From NCBI GenBank assembly GCA_001414345.1, contig LLCB01000150.1, positions 62,001-126,000 of the forward strand: a stretch of 64,000 bases of DNA, written 5' to 3'. The notes under the pieces were generated by a model that saw only the letters and a list, made by a program, of their open reading frames with translations, was not told where the DNA came from and did not search any database. Below are positions 32,600 to 46,370 of this stretch, one piece after another. Numbering within the stretch: the first letter of the stretch is position 1; each line of letters starts with the position of its first letter. The DNA comes from Hymenoscyphus infarciens. Lineage: Eukaryota; Ascomycota; Leotiomycetes; Helotiales; Helotiaceae. The translations under genes were made by a program, and so were the position numbers.

Positions 32600-35256
32600 C
32601 TAAGCATTACTCATGCTGCTTTGGGGACTGGGTAGATACTCAACCGGAGGTTCAGCAACTTCAATCAGTCCATCAAATCGTCCCCGTCCCGCATGCATAA
32701 GTCCATCACATCTCGCCTCATGAGCCAACTGCTTTCTTGAACCGTCCCAGCCAACACTCATATCCCACGCATTCCGGAGAGTAGCTATCTCCATAGCCGA
32801 CATGTGATTCACAACAGTCGCAAGCGTATGATCGTCTGATTTCATCATATGAGTTGAAATATCTGAGGCTCTCTTGGAGGTATGATTTGGAAGTGTGGTG
32901 CCATCGGGATCGATCACGGTCTGGTCGTAATCAAGAGGTAGACGTGCGTAGCCACAAGATATGAATTCCAGCCTTGTGAGTCTCGTGATTGCGCGAGGAG
33001 CAGGTTCAGGTCCAATCTCCTTGTCGTATCGAATGTGGGACAGGTTGGTACCGGGTGTGAGAGAACTAATAATTTGAGACCACGAACCAGCTCGAACGTT
33101 AAGCCATTCCAAGCCTACTGGATCCGGGTCAGGATTTACAGGAGGCTGCTGTGCGGCAGCCTGCATTTGCAAAACTGCTTGTTGGAGTTGTGGACCGTGA
33201 TGAGGTCCGAGTGCAGCCATCGCATTTTGCAATTGGGCAGGATTGGCAGCTTGGGCGAGAAATTGTTGTTGAGCAGCCATAGGTGGAGGTTGGTTGAACA
33301 AAAGATGGGCAGGATTTGGGTTTAAATTCTGCAAACCATTCGGTGCAGCAACTGCTGGCTGTGTGTTTGCAGGGACAGGTGCAGTCAAAGAGACCGAGTC
33401 AAGTTTTAGACTTTTCAGATTTGCAGTCCTCAAGTATGAGCCGAATCTTCCCAAAACATGGGGAGAAATCCAGCAGTTCTTCAGGGACAGATTCTTGACG
33501 TGAGGCAGAGTCAATACCTGAGCCGAATGAACTCTGCTGATCATATCAAAGGCTTTTGGGACCAGAGGTACTGCAAGGAGGTGCTGATTACGCGAAAACA
33601 TACCAGGCGCATATTCTCCACCACAGAGCCATTCGAAATGCAGCGACGTGATATTCGTCCGATGAGAAATTTGGTCGTGAAGAATTTTATATGCTCCAGT
33701 AACAGATTTAGAAGGTTGAATTGAGTTGTCCTGAACGAAGCTTGTTGGGAGCTTGACCAACTCTCGCCAATCCGGAATTACAGCCAGAGAAAGGGTGTCG
33801 AGTGACGGAAGGCTATCCCAGAAATCCTCACGTCGAAGCATGGGTAGGTGTCGACTTGGGATGCGTGCAATGTTGAGTTCAGTGACTTTGCTGAATGTTG
33901 AAGGGTTATCGATGACAGCGATAACATAGGATTGCATAAAAGCACACTGGGCCCATTCAGTCTCAAGTAACATCTCTCTTTGCGCGCTCGTGAGATCATT
34001 TGGCTTCAAAGGGCAAGTGTCGCTTTTGGCTCTACTACTAGAAGCATGCGAAAAGAGCGGGTTGAGCTGAAGTTCCTCATCTTCATCACTCCCATTGTCC
34101 TCGTCATCCGAATTGGTTGTCGCCTCCATAGGTCCATTCTCGAGGCCTCTTGGTGCGCGAATAGCTCGGCGAAAGCCCTCCAAGGAGATGGGGCTTACAT
34201 AGTAGTTGTCAAGAGAACCAATGGCAACCGGACCAGCAGCTGATAATGAATCTTCGGATTCGAGCATCATACGAACTGAAGCTTCCAAAGTGTCTCCACG
34301 ATATCCCGCTTCTTCCAACATTCGCTCAAAGGCTACATACAAACTGCTGTTGCCTTGAGAGAACAAGGCAGGATCATTAGTCCTTGAGACCTTGACTCTC
34401 TTTGAGGGGTATTGTCTAGGCTCTGGCACAAAGCTCGATTTTCCAAACACAACTGGCTTCTCTCCCTTGTCGAAAACCTGTTTGTTGATATCAGGGCCCG
34501 CAAGCCATCCTAGACCTCCATCAATTGATAAACCGAACACTCTGGCTTGTGAAATATATCTCAGAGCCTTGGCCATTGTTCGTGTTTCATCCGCTGTTTG
34601 CTCCAAGCCTTCAAGCTGCGTATATCTATTGTATTTCTTGTATGGCCAGCGGTAGATTCCCCAAAAAGATGTGATGGCCTCTTGGTCGCTTTTCAGAGGT
34701 GGATTCGCCAGTTTGTCCTCGTCAAACTCGAAACTCATGGCAAACTTGCGGATTCGATTTCCGAAACTATGGATTAAATTGGTTAGTCTAGACCATCAAT
34801 TGGATAGAATGAATGCCGGACGAACCCCTCAAAAACCCTCATCCCTTTGTCCTGTAGCATTACGGCACCTAGATGTCCAGTGACTCTAGGATCGGAAGCT
34901 CCTGATATTCCATATATCTCCGGCCTAAATGGGACAACCACCACCCTAAATAAATGTTCGGACACCTTCTCCTCAAAATCGTGGTTGACAAGGCGCATGT
35001 TTTGGACGGCCGAACGGGGAAGATATTCGATGATCAAGGTAAAGATTTCGACGGGCAGTGCTTTCTTGGGCCATGATACTAAGCGTGAGGCTATTAGAGA
35101 TATAACCATGTATATAATAATTACACATATACATAACGGTATGTATTGGAAAGGGGACGTACTGGTCTTGGATCTCATTGCAAAGGTTCCCCGCGTCTTC
35201 CGCTTCTTGGATGGCGTTGAATCCGACATGCTGCCTGCTGATTTCCTCATCGCCAA
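32600..35256 (-). CDS. F-box domain protein, 837 aa
   Basis: Exons 35256..35163, 35078..34826, 34766..32600. The joins produce KTISWPKKALPVEIFTL and VFEGFGNRIRKFAMSFEF. An F-box lies at about residues 37-80 (LPVEIFTLIIEYLPRSAVQN, then MRLVNHDFEE), which would dock on Skp1 in an SCF ubiquitin ligase. The long C-terminal part has an acidic stretch near residue 330 (DDEDNGSDEDEE), scattered leucine-rich segments that may form an LRR-like substrate platform, and a Gln/Pro/Ala-rich linker around residues 590-650 (PAVAAPNGLQ, QQAVLQMQAAAQQPP). The start could instead be the ATG at 35229, nine codons in. The substrate is unknown. Confidence 0.85.
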
Positions 35257-35567
35257 GAGGCCCCTTGAGATGACTGATCCAGCGCGCCTCGGTATGTTTC
35301 CGATACGGTTCGGGCGCGAGTTGGGTTGCTACGATCAACAATCGCGAGAGGAAGCACTGCCTCGTCGGTTTGGCGTCGGAAAAAGTAGCCCTAGCAAGTT
35401 TGGGGATTGCAGGCGATGCTGATTGGATTGTCGGGCTCTAGGTTCGTGATAAATCTCTTGCTCAAATTGATGGGTTATGTGCGGAATGTGAGGCTCGAAT
35501 GGTGGAGTTGCGATGTGGTGGAAGTGAATCTAGTAGGTGGGGTTGCGCTGGCGTTTGCGACAGGACG

Positions 35568-35578
35568 ACCCTACTTTT
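35568..35578 (+). promoter_or_regulatory. ACCCTACTTTT box upstream of the F-box gene
   Basis: ACCCTACTTTT, preceded by a GCGACA word, repeats the arrangement found in the L17 promoter at 26,925-26,939. It lies about 310 bp upstream of the F-box start and is on the opposite strand to that gene. Confidence 0.3.
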
Positions 35579-35599
35579 TAGCTCCCGTGGCACCGTCAC

Positions 35600-36340
35600 A
35601 CGATTCGTCAAAACAAAGCGCCGTGAGGGGTACCAGCATAAACGGATCTCAGCCTTGTTCAGCCTTGCTTACGTAACCTCACGTGGTGAGCCGAGAATTG
35701 GGAACATCGCTAGTACTGGATTATTGTTTTCTGAGTGTTTCTATAGCGAGATTGCATTGGAACCTACTGCGAGCCCTTCATTTCCGGGTTTACAAGTAAA
35801 ATGTCTACAGGTCGTAGGTCAATAACCTATGTAGCCTTGACTAAATTAGTGATGATACGCAAATTCCCGTCATCACATGTAACACCCCCCCGAGGTCACC
35901 AAAACTGATCAATCAAGACGGATTCATGAGATAAGTCTCTTCATTTAAATTATCTTTACTAATAGCACATGGTCTCCTCCCAGCACAAAACTCAACATTC
36001 CAACGAACCGGCCCGCAGCCGTAGAAACATCGCCAGATCAATGTAAGATCGCAGAGGAGAAGCTCAACCCACCCCCAAAAAGTATGAAACCCATGCCATC
36101 TCTATCTCTGATGCTTCCATCCAATGCAGAATGAGGAAAATGGGAAAATAAAAGAACAGATATGAGCTTTTGTCCTGGGTGGTGTGTGGTATCGTCCGTA
36201 AGCCCTCCTTGCGCCGTGAAGAGTCACAAAGCAAAACATGAAAAAAAGAGCAGATATAAAATGGCAATAAGCAAGAAAGGTAGTGTCATAAAACATATCT
36301 CGTGAGTAGGTTCGATTCGGACGTCGATGCGGAAACGGGC
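35600..36340. other. intergenic between F-box and C2H2 genes
   Basis: Contains the far promoter of the F-box gene and the 3' UTR of the C2H2 gene. No separate coding signal is seen. Confidence 0.45.
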
Positions 36341-38649
36341 TCAAGACTCCTTCTTAACCTCCATCAACCTTTCTAGATCCATACCGGTGAGATCATCCGC
36401 GATCCATGGACCCTTCTCCTCTTCCGTGGAGTTGTGGAAGGCGTCGGCTCGTCGCATCGTCTGGACATCCAAGTCCGTGACGTAGGCCTTTTCGTTGGCC
36501 AGCTTCATTCGGACCTCGTAGTCAGTGTCGAGCATCATATCGTCTTTCCAGAGACGGCGAGGTCCATCGAATACACACAAAACACGCTTCTTCAACTTCA
36601 TCTGGGAAGTTGGGCAGCCCCAGGATGAGGGGTAGTCCTTGCGCTTCTTGCGACCCTTGGTGTTCAGTGTCACGCCGCCCTTGGAGTGAGTGAGTCCTCG
36701 GGACTTTTGCACCCCGTTGGCCGGGTTTCGGTTTCCGCGTCCCTTACGGGATGACTTGGATCGTAGCGTGAAGTCGTCATCATTATCATCATCGTAGTCT
36801 TCTTCATCCTCGTCCTCGTCCGCCGAGTAGACATTGGTTGTTGTGGGCAATTGGTTGTTGACCAGAGTGTCATGCACATCCTGATCCTGTTCAACCTCGG
36901 CCAGGCGCGCAGCATTGATGGCCTCGGATGGCTCTTCTTGCTGAACTTGGCGGAGAACACAGTCGTCGAGATGCTCATAGAAGTCCTGCGCATTGCTAAA
37001 GGTAGCTGAGCAGGTAGAGCACTTGCCAGTCGCATCGGGTGCGTATCCAGAGAGCTTCTTACCGCTGTTGAGGCTTCCTGAGGTCTTCTTTCGGCTGTTA
37101 GGTGGAGTTTGTTCAACAGCGTGGACGGAAGTAAGATGTCTCTTGAAAACATCGGCGCGGTTGAACGACTTCTCCGCCGCAGAACCGGAACCAGGACAGA
37201 AACCACAAACCATTGTCCCTTTGTAATGGGTCAATGTGTGTCGGTTTTTATCATACTTCCTGGCGAATCCCTTGATGTGGTAGTCGCAGGTCTGGATCGG
37301 ACATTTTTCCGGTCGCTCATTCTGATGCGTCAACATGTGTGCTTTAAGATCCTTGAAAATCTTGCCGCACTCTGGATAGGTGCATCGTCCCTTCTCCTTC
37401 GCATCTTCACCACTGTAGTTGCCGTCCTGGCTGCTGCACGATCGTCGTGAGCCCCCGGTAGAAGGCTGGCGAGGGGCTGGGTATGGATACACGTAGTTCG
37501 CCATGTAGGGAGACTGGCTGCCCTGCTTCCCAGTTCGTGGGCTCCGTGACAGTTGTGACAGAGCCGGTGATCCAGGGTATGCGGGTGGCGGGTAGGCATC
37601 ATGGGATTGTGTGGTCGATGTTGGGCGGGTGGTGTATTGGGGGTGGAGGATGGAAGGGTCTGGAGTGAGGACATGTTAGCAGGCTGTTCCGGTCGAGTGT
37701 GTGCCTTCAATACGGTGCGCGGGAATGACAGAGGAAACCAACAAGAAGATTGAAGAGGAGGCACAAAGTTGCCGCTAGACTGAGAAAAGAAATGAGATTG
37801 ACGATAAGTCGGCGTGGTATTCGGAGAAAATTGCTGGGGCACAGCAGAGTCGGGAGAACAGGAATTCATCGGCCGGCCAGCGGACGAGAAAGCCTGTGAC
37901 GGCCGTTGAGAAGAAGGAGAAGAAGTTGAAAACGCAGATACAGGAGATTTGAAACATTCATCAACATAGCTTTGTCTACTCGCACTAACAGGAGTGATTG
38001 GCGAGGCCATGTTGGAAGAAGCAATCGGTGCTGGAGAAGGAGCAAACGTGGACAAAGAAAGAGATGCAGAACCCGAAGAAACAGAACCAGGCTGATATGA
38101 GGTAGATCTAGAGATGGTTTGACACTCACCAACAAAGCCATTGGGTTTGGCGGGATGGAAATTCAAATCGAAGTCTTCCATACCTGGAGGAGGGAATGAG
38201 TATTCATTGCCGGTAGGATAGTTTTCATATCCAACTCCCACGATAGACGGCGCGAGACCAAGACCACCTTGGGTTGTCCATTCTGGCCCTGGGACCACAT
38301 GTCCATGGATTGAGTGCGGCGATCCCATTGCGGAGGAGGTGGCCGAAGGTCCTGAAGCGGTCGAGTAGTTCGATGGTGCTCCTCTAAGTTCTGGTGACTC
38401 GAGGTATTGTGGTGCATCCGTCGCATACATGGTTGCTGTCTGGAAACCCGTGCTTGCTGGGAAAGCTTCTTGGGGTCTTGGGCTTGGGAATGGATAGGGC
38501 GAACTTGTGTCGATGTTGAAGTTTTGCCCAGTAAATGGGAACCCTTGAGGTGAAAACATTTGTGGATCTGGGTAAAGAGGAAAGTCGGCTCGTTCGTTGT
38601 CGTTCAGGTGGTTTAGCATGTTGTATGTATGAGATGCAAGCGAGACCAT
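36341..38649 (-). CDS. C2H2 zinc-finger transcription factor, 741 aa
   Basis: Exons are 38649..37743 and 37659..36341. The 83-nt intron (GTTGGT donor, GCTAAC branch, CTCCAG acceptor) joins PPLQSSY to PSILHPQYTTRP in frame. Residues 1-350 are Ser/Pro/Gln-rich and disordered. Zinc fingers follow at about residues 395-414 (CTYPECGKIF...H3H), 422-447 (CPIQTCDYHIKGF...HTLTH) and 454-482 (CGFC...HLTSVH), with a further CSTCSATF...H-C type motif. After these come an acidic run (SADEDEDEEDYDDDNDDD) and a basic nuclear-signal-like block (KGRKKRKD). The domain order resembles the fungal RfeC group of C2H2 regulators, but I am not sure of that assignment. The very long upstream region suggests complex regulation. 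Confidence 0.88.
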
Positions 38650-39440
38650 GTTGTTAGGGGGGTTGAAGATGGTAGTTTATCACCGACTGACGAAGAGTCA
38701 GGTTATTCGTTGGTGACGAACTGTTACTCGCTGGCGAATTCGTCTTGGATTGCTGCTGTACCTCTTTATAGGTAGCTCCAGGGTGTCGGAGGGGAGTGGT
38801 CAAGGAAGGATACCTTGACACTTGAACCGTGAGTCGACGTTGACTTATATATGGATCGTCTGCACGGATGATAATGAAAACTCCGTGGGGATGGCTGGCT
38901 CTGGAGTGGGTGTTGATCCTCTTGGATCTGAGACAGGAGGCCAGTGAGGGGATATATAAAGTATAAGAAGGTTGGTTGGTGACGGGGAAAAAAGGAAGGT
39001 TCGGTCGAGGCAGTAAGATTAAGTACAATGCGGTAAGACGAAGTTGTTGCTGATCGATGCCTTGTTCTTGCCAAGGGAGTTGAGCAGATCCGGAAGACCT
39101 TTTTGATATTGGATTGGGTTGGGTACGGAAGTGTGAGAGGTACGGTAGGATGAATGTCTCTGGAATTGGGGCACTGGCTGGGATTATAATATTGGTCCTT
39201 CGAGACCGACCAGCAGGAAAATGCGCAGCCGGCAGGGCAAGGGGTCCACCTACCCACAGGGTCCGGGGAGGAAAAGGGCACAAGGATGGGACGATGGGCC
39301 AGTAACGGGGAAGAGCCTGTTCCCTCATTCTAGACTGCCCTCTGAATCTGCAGAACTTGGATGACCCAAACACCCCACAGGCCACCACAACACCAACACA
39401 CCAACACACCAAAACACCAAAACACCAAAACACCAAAACC
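38650..39440 (-). promoter_or_regulatory. probable 5' UTR and promoter of the C2H2 gene
   Basis: A 260-codon frame here runs toward the gene but stops 4 bp before its start codon and has no domain. It is treated as untranslated leader. An ACACCAAA microsatellite lies at 39,389-39,440. Confidence 0.4.
39389..39440 (+). repeat. microsatellite, ACACCAA units
   Basis: About seven units of ACACCAAC or ACACCAAA in tandem, upstream of the C2H2 gene. Confidence 0.85.
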
Positions 39441-42400
39441 GAAGAAGAAAGTTCACCCAGCAGCGCCTCGCTATAGGCCCATAGCCACCTTTCAGTGGAG
39501 TGATGGCTTTTTGTGGTAGGAGTAGTATGCGATAACTTGCAGCGTCCAGAGGCGTTCTTTCATGCTTTCTCTCCGCCTAGAACGACACGCTAAATGCTCT
39601 GCAATCAAGCGCAATCATCTTCCATATCATACACTACCTGGAAGAAATGGTGTTGACTGTCGAATTAACCTTAAGCCGCGGTGCCCGGCCGCCCACCCGT
39701 AGATAGTTTGGGTCTCAGACACTCCGAATTGCCCAGAGTACTACTCTAAACGAAGAAAAAAAGGGGACTCTAAAGTCATGGTGTCGTAGCCTGACCTGCT
39801 CCCCGCGCTTGTTCGCTGTGGTTACGCCTACTACTCGCGGGCTAAAGGTAATCCTACGCCATTTTCAGCGACCAGCTTGGAACTAACCATGTGGCGCCAT
39901 CGCAAGTCAAGGCCTTCACCCCACACAATGATCTTTATAATCAGAAGCTCTCCGTTCACACTTGCTCCAGAGTTCTGAATCCTCACCGTGGAGGCACTTC
40001 ACCCCCGATGCCCTAAAAGCTCCCTTCCGCAGTATCCGTGCATGCTGGCAGGCACCAAGAAACACAGCCTTACCCGCTTGGGACACCCATCGTCGATTGC
40101 TTGGCTGGGAATCTGGGACTCGCCCAGAATGCACATTTCGCAGGGTCTGCAGACAGGGGCGTTCTGCATGCCCAGGGCAACTTGATATCGCCATGCCCCT
40201 TCGTGTCGGTCAGAAAGGCGGAGGCCAAGGCAAGAAGAGCAAGAGCACCTTCGTAGCTATTCCAACCAAATCGCTGGCTTGCATCCCACAAACACCCACC
40301 CTCACCTTGCTTCAGAAGACCATCATCACATCCATCAACGGGGGCAACGAGGGTTGGTTGCTCAGGGCTACCTGGAATGGCGGTCAACCCGTCCAGTGGA
40401 GAACGATGACAGACTCCGACTTTCCAACAGCATCTTGACTAGCCTGGGTCGACAGCCCAGTTTTGGAAATCATCAGAAAATCTCGTCATCCCGTTCAATA
40501 GAGGATGCCACCCCCGGCTCACCAGAAATATGGGTTCGCTTCAGGAGAGTACGTGTAGATCTCATTGCCTCAATCGGCCAAGTGGGCGATCAAAATTCCG
40601 GCTGGGGAAGCTTTAAAGTTGCCCCCTGTCTCTCGCTTCCGAGCGCCTTTCTGAGCTGGCTGGTGGTTTGAGGTTCCCTTTCCGACTAGTTGATGGAGCT
40701 TAATTCGATATCAGGGGAAGTCGATAGATCCAAGTTCCTCTCACGTTAGTGATACTGTACACACTTTGCACATAGCGTGGCAATTTCCCCTCACCGAGAT
40801 TCTAGACGGGCGGGGTTTGTGATTGTAAGTGTGCCGAGTTGGAGACGGGACTCGGTGTCTGTGATTCATCATTTCATCTGAAGATAGATAGATTCTCCGT
40901 ACCCTTCCAATTGACTTCCAAACTCGCATCTTCCGTTCTTGGTCCCGAGGCATATCATTCGGCGGGTTGCCTAGATGCACGATACCGTCACGAATGGAGA
41001 CACAAGACATCTTAAAGCGGTGGGTGTGTCCCTGTTGGTACCTCGGTCACTGACGGCTCTGGACAGGTTGAGAGGGTGCAGATTTCTGTGTATGTAATCA
41101 GATCCCACGATGCGGGTGGTCGGCGGTGGGGAGGTCTTCACCGAAGTCCTAGATACAGAAATTGATGTGGCTAAGTGACCAGCATTGTCGAAGCGATTGG
41201 CTGAGGTACGAGCATGTTACGCCAACCAATACCCACGAGCCACAGAGCACCTCAATGAGGCATGGTTGCGAAGTTCGGCTTGCTCCCAAAATAGCTGTCT
41301 GCTCCACTTCACGCCCTCGGCACTGAAGTTTATGTGAAGGTCTTTGGTGTTTCTGCAGGGACTGCGCAAAGAGGCTGTGCTTTGTGCTTCTCAACCGTAA
41401 TCGTTCTCACCACCCATTTACCGCACGCCGATTATTCAGATATCGTGGCAGCAGGCATATGCTCCCTTCGCTTCTTTAAACTATCGTCACCGATATTCCG
41501 ATATTGAAAATAAGTGCGTCATGATAATCCTGCGTTGAACGTGTCAAATCCCTCTGGGGGGGCATCCAAGTCACTCTCCCCTGTACACCCAGTTAGTGTC
41601 GTTGGTTCGTTGGTTCAAGTTAGGAGAACTCCCTAATTCAGACGGGCGGGAACGGAAAGACCCATACTAGGTGCGTTGGCGAGGCAGACTCTCTATGCTT
41701 TCCAAGGTGTATGTGGTTCGGTTTCTTCTGTTCGAGAATTTAACTCGTCAACACCCGATGATTGAGGTTCATTCAACCGGAAGGCGAGCCCCTGAGTTTC
41801 TCCCCTGGCCGTTGTTGATTTGGGGGCCGCAAGCCCTTCTCCAGACTCTCATCCTTCCAGGGGAGATTTGATTGGGTTTCGACAATTTGCGTGGTCCTTT
41901 CATTCGTTGTTCAACGTTCATGGGCCCTTGGTCTCTGCACCATGTCGGATATGAACTGCTTTCGCTTCAGCCTTATGGACAGAAGAGCTTTCATAATTGG
42001 ACTGCAACCCCTAGCTGCAATGTTACTGTGCCCAACCTTGGCGTCAGAAGCTTATGCGGAAACGTGAACTTCCTGTTGAATGAGTGGCTGGACGGGTATC
42101 TTTTCAAACGAAGGAGCGTTGAAGGAACTATTCTCGGATAAGTCTTGCTGGTTCTGCCAAATCAAGCCATTCAAGTGGCTGCAAACCCAGAAGGTCGTGT
42201 CAACTTGCCCAATGTATTTGCCCACTTTCCTGAAATGTCGAATGAAAACTGCACAAGCCAGGCATGAGGCTCATGTGATAGGTGGGTCGTTGATCGAACA
42301 TAATGCGAGTAGCGAGATCGGTTTTTTTCACCAGATGAGGTCGTCGATAGTGCGTTCTCTGTACGAAGTACCTAGAATAGAAACTTCCCATCAGAGTTCC

Positions 42401-45400
42401 GAAAGTCTATATGGGGATTTTTGGAGCAATGACCGTGATTCCGCCTGTGGAGTTGGTACAAAAACGCTGTGGAATCATCAGAATTCAAAATGGCGTAACA
42501 AAGCTTAACTACTTGGGAGAGAATGAGCCACAGCACAAGTCAATTGGGATGCGAACCGCGCGAGTTCAAGGCCTAAAACGGGGTGGTTTTGAAACATAAC
42601 TCAAGAGGGTTGCATAGCCGCGCCATCGTGGTGAGCATGTGCATCCAGCATCGAGACCTCGTGGCTCAAGGAAGATGCCCTGTGTTAGGTTGGACCTCCT
42701 CGCTTCCTCGCTTCCCCAATGACCCCTGCTTCGTACTGTACTGTAGGGCTTAGGGTGGAGATCTAACTCTAGCTTACCGAATGTTTTTACTGGCTTAAAT
42801 ACCCTGGTGTTGTGCTCTCGGTCTCGCCGCCATGATGCAGAAGTTGATCGTTGATGACCCCTACCATCCCAGGGAGCCCGGCCAGAAATGTACCTAGAAA
42901 TGTGCTTGGCAGTAGTCACCGAAAGCAATCGTTCCGTAACCAATCAATAACCAAGAATTACCGTAGGGCAGAGCCCGTAAATGAAACCGAACAAAATCTG
43001 TCTATGTTGATGACTGCATGTAATTATGCCACTCCGCCGATTAGGTTAAAGAATCGCGCCGACTACACCATAGCAAAGCTTCAACGGCTTTAAATCGATG
43101 GAATGTAAGCAGGCGTGGGTGTCAAAGCGTGTAAGTAGTAACGGCAACATGCAGAGTTGCGGACTTGGGGCTGCAACGTTCCAACACCAATTTCCCAACA
43201 TGATCGAGGACGTTCCCGCGCGCAATTTGACAAAAGTATTCGGTACCATGGTATAAGTTCCCATGCAGTGTCCATCATCAGAACTTTGAGTGATGGCAGT
43301 TTTGTGGAGGCGGACTGGAAGTAAATTGAGCTACAACAATGTTTTCGTTCGCACAATGGCCCGTTCCATGACTGTGGCCTTGGTATTACAATGCAACCGT
43401 TGGTGATGCTACTGTATAGATGACCTAGCGAGCGATACTCTATCTTGTAGGTAGTGTTGCAATTTGGAACTCCGAAAATAACTTTAGTGGTGTCGACACA
43501 TCGGCTTCAATAGGTAGCAATCTTAAAAACTTGCAACAGGATTTAAAAAATTTGCTCTGGAAAGGAAAGGTGCGGTTGACGGAGATGTGAGACTCAAGGC
43601 GTCTACTCTAGCCCTAGTCTTCGGGTTTTCAATGCCTCCAATGGAAGCAGATAAATCGATGGGTTTTTCCGAAGCAGAAAAGGTCTCGCTCCATATCAAT
43701 AATAAAGAGAAGACCATTGTGAAAAGGCCAGAACCTTCAATCCACATGGGCGAAAGGAATAATGTCACCCCCCTGCAGGTGCCTCAATTATTGTCCGATT
43801 TCATTCGCCTGTGCATGGAAATTCCCCGGACCAGTTTATCCGTGCATGTGAACAACCCTGCTCTCCCTCGTGTCGTATCTTACAAGTTTATTTTTGGACC
43901 TCAATTCACAAGCTTGCCATGCTCCATTTTCGTTCACTCCCCAATCTTCAATTTTCTTTGAGGCTCTTCGAGTCGTGGGAGCTACATCATCTCCGTGTAG
44001 AGATCTTCGCCGATTTTCGTAAAGGCGTCCAATGAAAAGTTTGCCGGCTTATTTGAGCTCCGTAATTCCACTCTCGTCCACTATTGTTTCAACTCGTGCC
44101 AGGGGTCCTTTTAGCGTACTGGGGGTTTATCCCCCAAGTAAGTTTGAACCCCCACACTAGGTATCATCGTCCCATAGGTTTTTACACCCAAATTTTGGGG
44201 AGGAAGCCACTGGGTTCATCCAAGAAAGCGAGCCAACTTTAGCTAGATACGGACCGTACTTTGAAGCACTTTCTTCGTCGATTCATTTCGGGGAATCCCC
44301 TCATCCCCCGCGTCGTCGATTTGATTCTGTGGTTATCCGCGCGAGAATTGAACCGGTATTGGCGGGTATGCAAGGCCCGTATTGCGAGAGAGGGATTCTC
44401 CAGTCATAGCGATTGATTAATTGACTCTAGGGGTGCCACGTGTGTTGCACAAACCAGGCTATCATGCTGCCTGGAATGCGACTAAATTTTGGTAGATCTC
44501 GTGCTCGCAGTAACCTTTACTGGGGTGTTGAGGTCGGCGACTTGGGACTTTCACGTATGGCAGTTGTGCTACCGAATCTAAGACAGGAGGGGTTGGACTG
44601 ACGAGATAACGTCTTACTCCTGAATTGCAGGTGGCACATTGTGTCCAGACTTGAGATGATAACCTTTCTACGTTGATAATTTGGAGTCCCGGTTCCAGAC
44701 CAAGGAATCTTTCTGTAAGCGGCTCTTGCGAAGTGACTGTCGTCTTCCCCGCCCTCGGACGTCGAGCATACCGCGCCATCTTAACCTTATCTCTGGTCTG
44801 TGGTTTCCCACAACCCCTGTCTTTGTATGATGTGTGCCGGGGTTGGTGGCTATTGAAGCTTCATTGGATAATACTCGAGTATAGTTCGGAATCCTAGACC
44901 TTAAAGTCACCTTTCCTAAAAAGAAACCATTAGGCGAATGCAGCTGTTTAAGGGATGGCGCGGCGGGGGCCACTCCGTTCCCAAGCACATGGTTGTGGGT
45001 GTTTCCGTCGGAATTTGCGGTGTTGTGCAACAAAACGTGGTGTAAAATGCTTTTAGTAAGATGCAACAGAAGGGCTTGTCGTAACAGAATCCAAAGATGT
45101 CTTGAAATCGTATGACTCCGTTGGAGTCTAGTCGCCCACCAATGCCCCTGTTCAATATTTTTGACAGGTTACAGTCTCCGCATTTGTGGCTTCATGGCAA
45201 TGAATCCCTGGGCTCTCCCCGTCGGTTGGCAAAACTGCGAGAGCAGGTATATAGAATATCCATGAATGAAATGACACCGGGAAAAACCCACTACTCGTCT
45301 ACGGAGCCTCCCTTGAAAAAGACTCGTCCTCGAGTCTGTCGTCGTTAACGGGGTCGAATCGGGATTCTGTGGCATCGTTGTTTTGTCGTAAGCGAGAGGT

Positions 45401-46048
45401 TGGCTTGGGTCCGTAGACAGGGAAAGAGTTTCGTCGAGGTTTGGTGATATGATTTCGTTTTCCGGGTATGGAGCGCCGTATCGTCTGTCGACCATGCAGC
45501 CGTAGATGGGAAAGTGACCGAATTCCTGGTGGTGGCTTCGTGGAGGCTGTTCCGCCCAACCAGAGTGTGAGAAATTGATTTGCGAGCTTTGCACCAAACA
45601 AGACCCTAGTCACCCCTTTATGCGATCAATGCAATCATGCAAGAATCGGCAGCAACAGAAGGAAAGTAAAGCAGTGTTTATGCTCTGAGGTAATTGAATG
45701 TTGTGATCAGATGCCATCTACTTTTGGGTCATGTAGGCATTAAGCAGCGAATCTTTTTAAAAACAAAGTCTGGATGGAAACAGAGTTCATGCCATGGTTC
45801 GCCCACATGAACCACATAGCTCAAATCGTAAGTTGACAGCATAAGCAAAACCATATCGATATCTCGAGATAAGGTAGTGAAAGCGGTTTGCAAGAGGAAA
45901 TCATATCCCATTGCGCGACCTTGTACTTGTAAAGATGCAGCAAGCACGTAACCAATCGAGCCCCGCAGTGATGAGTAGAGAGGGTAGAAGTTGATTTTAT
46001 ACGCATGGTGCCTTCAACTCGAAACAGTCGTGAAAGAAGCTTTGGAGA
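39441..46048. other. long stretch of normal composition without a convincing gene
   Basis: Frames of 60-158 codons occur on both strands and overlap each other; none shows a domain, a consistent intron pattern or family resemblance that I recognise. There is no RIP-type decay and no obvious terminal repeats. It could hold regulatory DNA for the C2H2 gene, long non-coding transcripts or species-specific genes that cannot be seen by eye. Confidence 0.4.
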
Positions 46049-46370
46049 TCATCTGGCAAGCAAGGTGAATGAAAAGGTTGGGAAGGGCAAATAAATAATG
46101 ACGTGTGACAAGTATTCCGTAAGCTGCGGGTTAATGACGAGCAAGACATGGAAAAAGTAACCAGCTGAGGTTCAAGCGTACCTTGAGAATCGACAATGTC
46201 TTTTCCAATTCGGCATGAAGAATGGGCAAAGAAATAGAGCTCGACAGTTGATGGGAAAGGCTGTGTGGGCTTTGTGGTTCTCCAAGCGAGCAGTCTAGTG
46301 CTGGTTTGAGGGCGAAAACAACGAGATTGGAGAAGAGATATAGTAGCCTTCTCCTCGTTACAAGCTTCAT
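46049..46370 (-). CDS. speculative small secreted-type protein, 87 aa
   Basis: A frame beginning MKLVTRRRLLYLFSNLVVFA has a basic start followed by a hydrophobic stretch, like a signal peptide or anchor. It meets a canonical donor (AAG|GTACGC at 46181) and, 58 nt on, a CATTAAC branch-like word and CCGCAG acceptor. Joining 46370..46182 to 46123..46049 gives 87 aa ending in another hydrophobic segment. No homologue is known to me; chance is a strong alternative. Confidence 0.18.

Noticed and set aside
38654..39436. 260-codon minus-strand frame before the C2H2 gene
   Set aside because: It stops just before the start codon of the C2H2 gene, has no domain and overlaps a second frame. It is more likely untranslated leader.
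39962..40438. 158-codon plus-strand frame
   Set aside because: No family signature, antisense frames of similar length, no plausible introns or neighbours; likely chance.
44340..44420. tRNA-like B box (GGTTCAATTCT on the minus strand)
   Set aside because: The flanking bases do not form a T stem or acceptor stem and no A box is found at the right distance.
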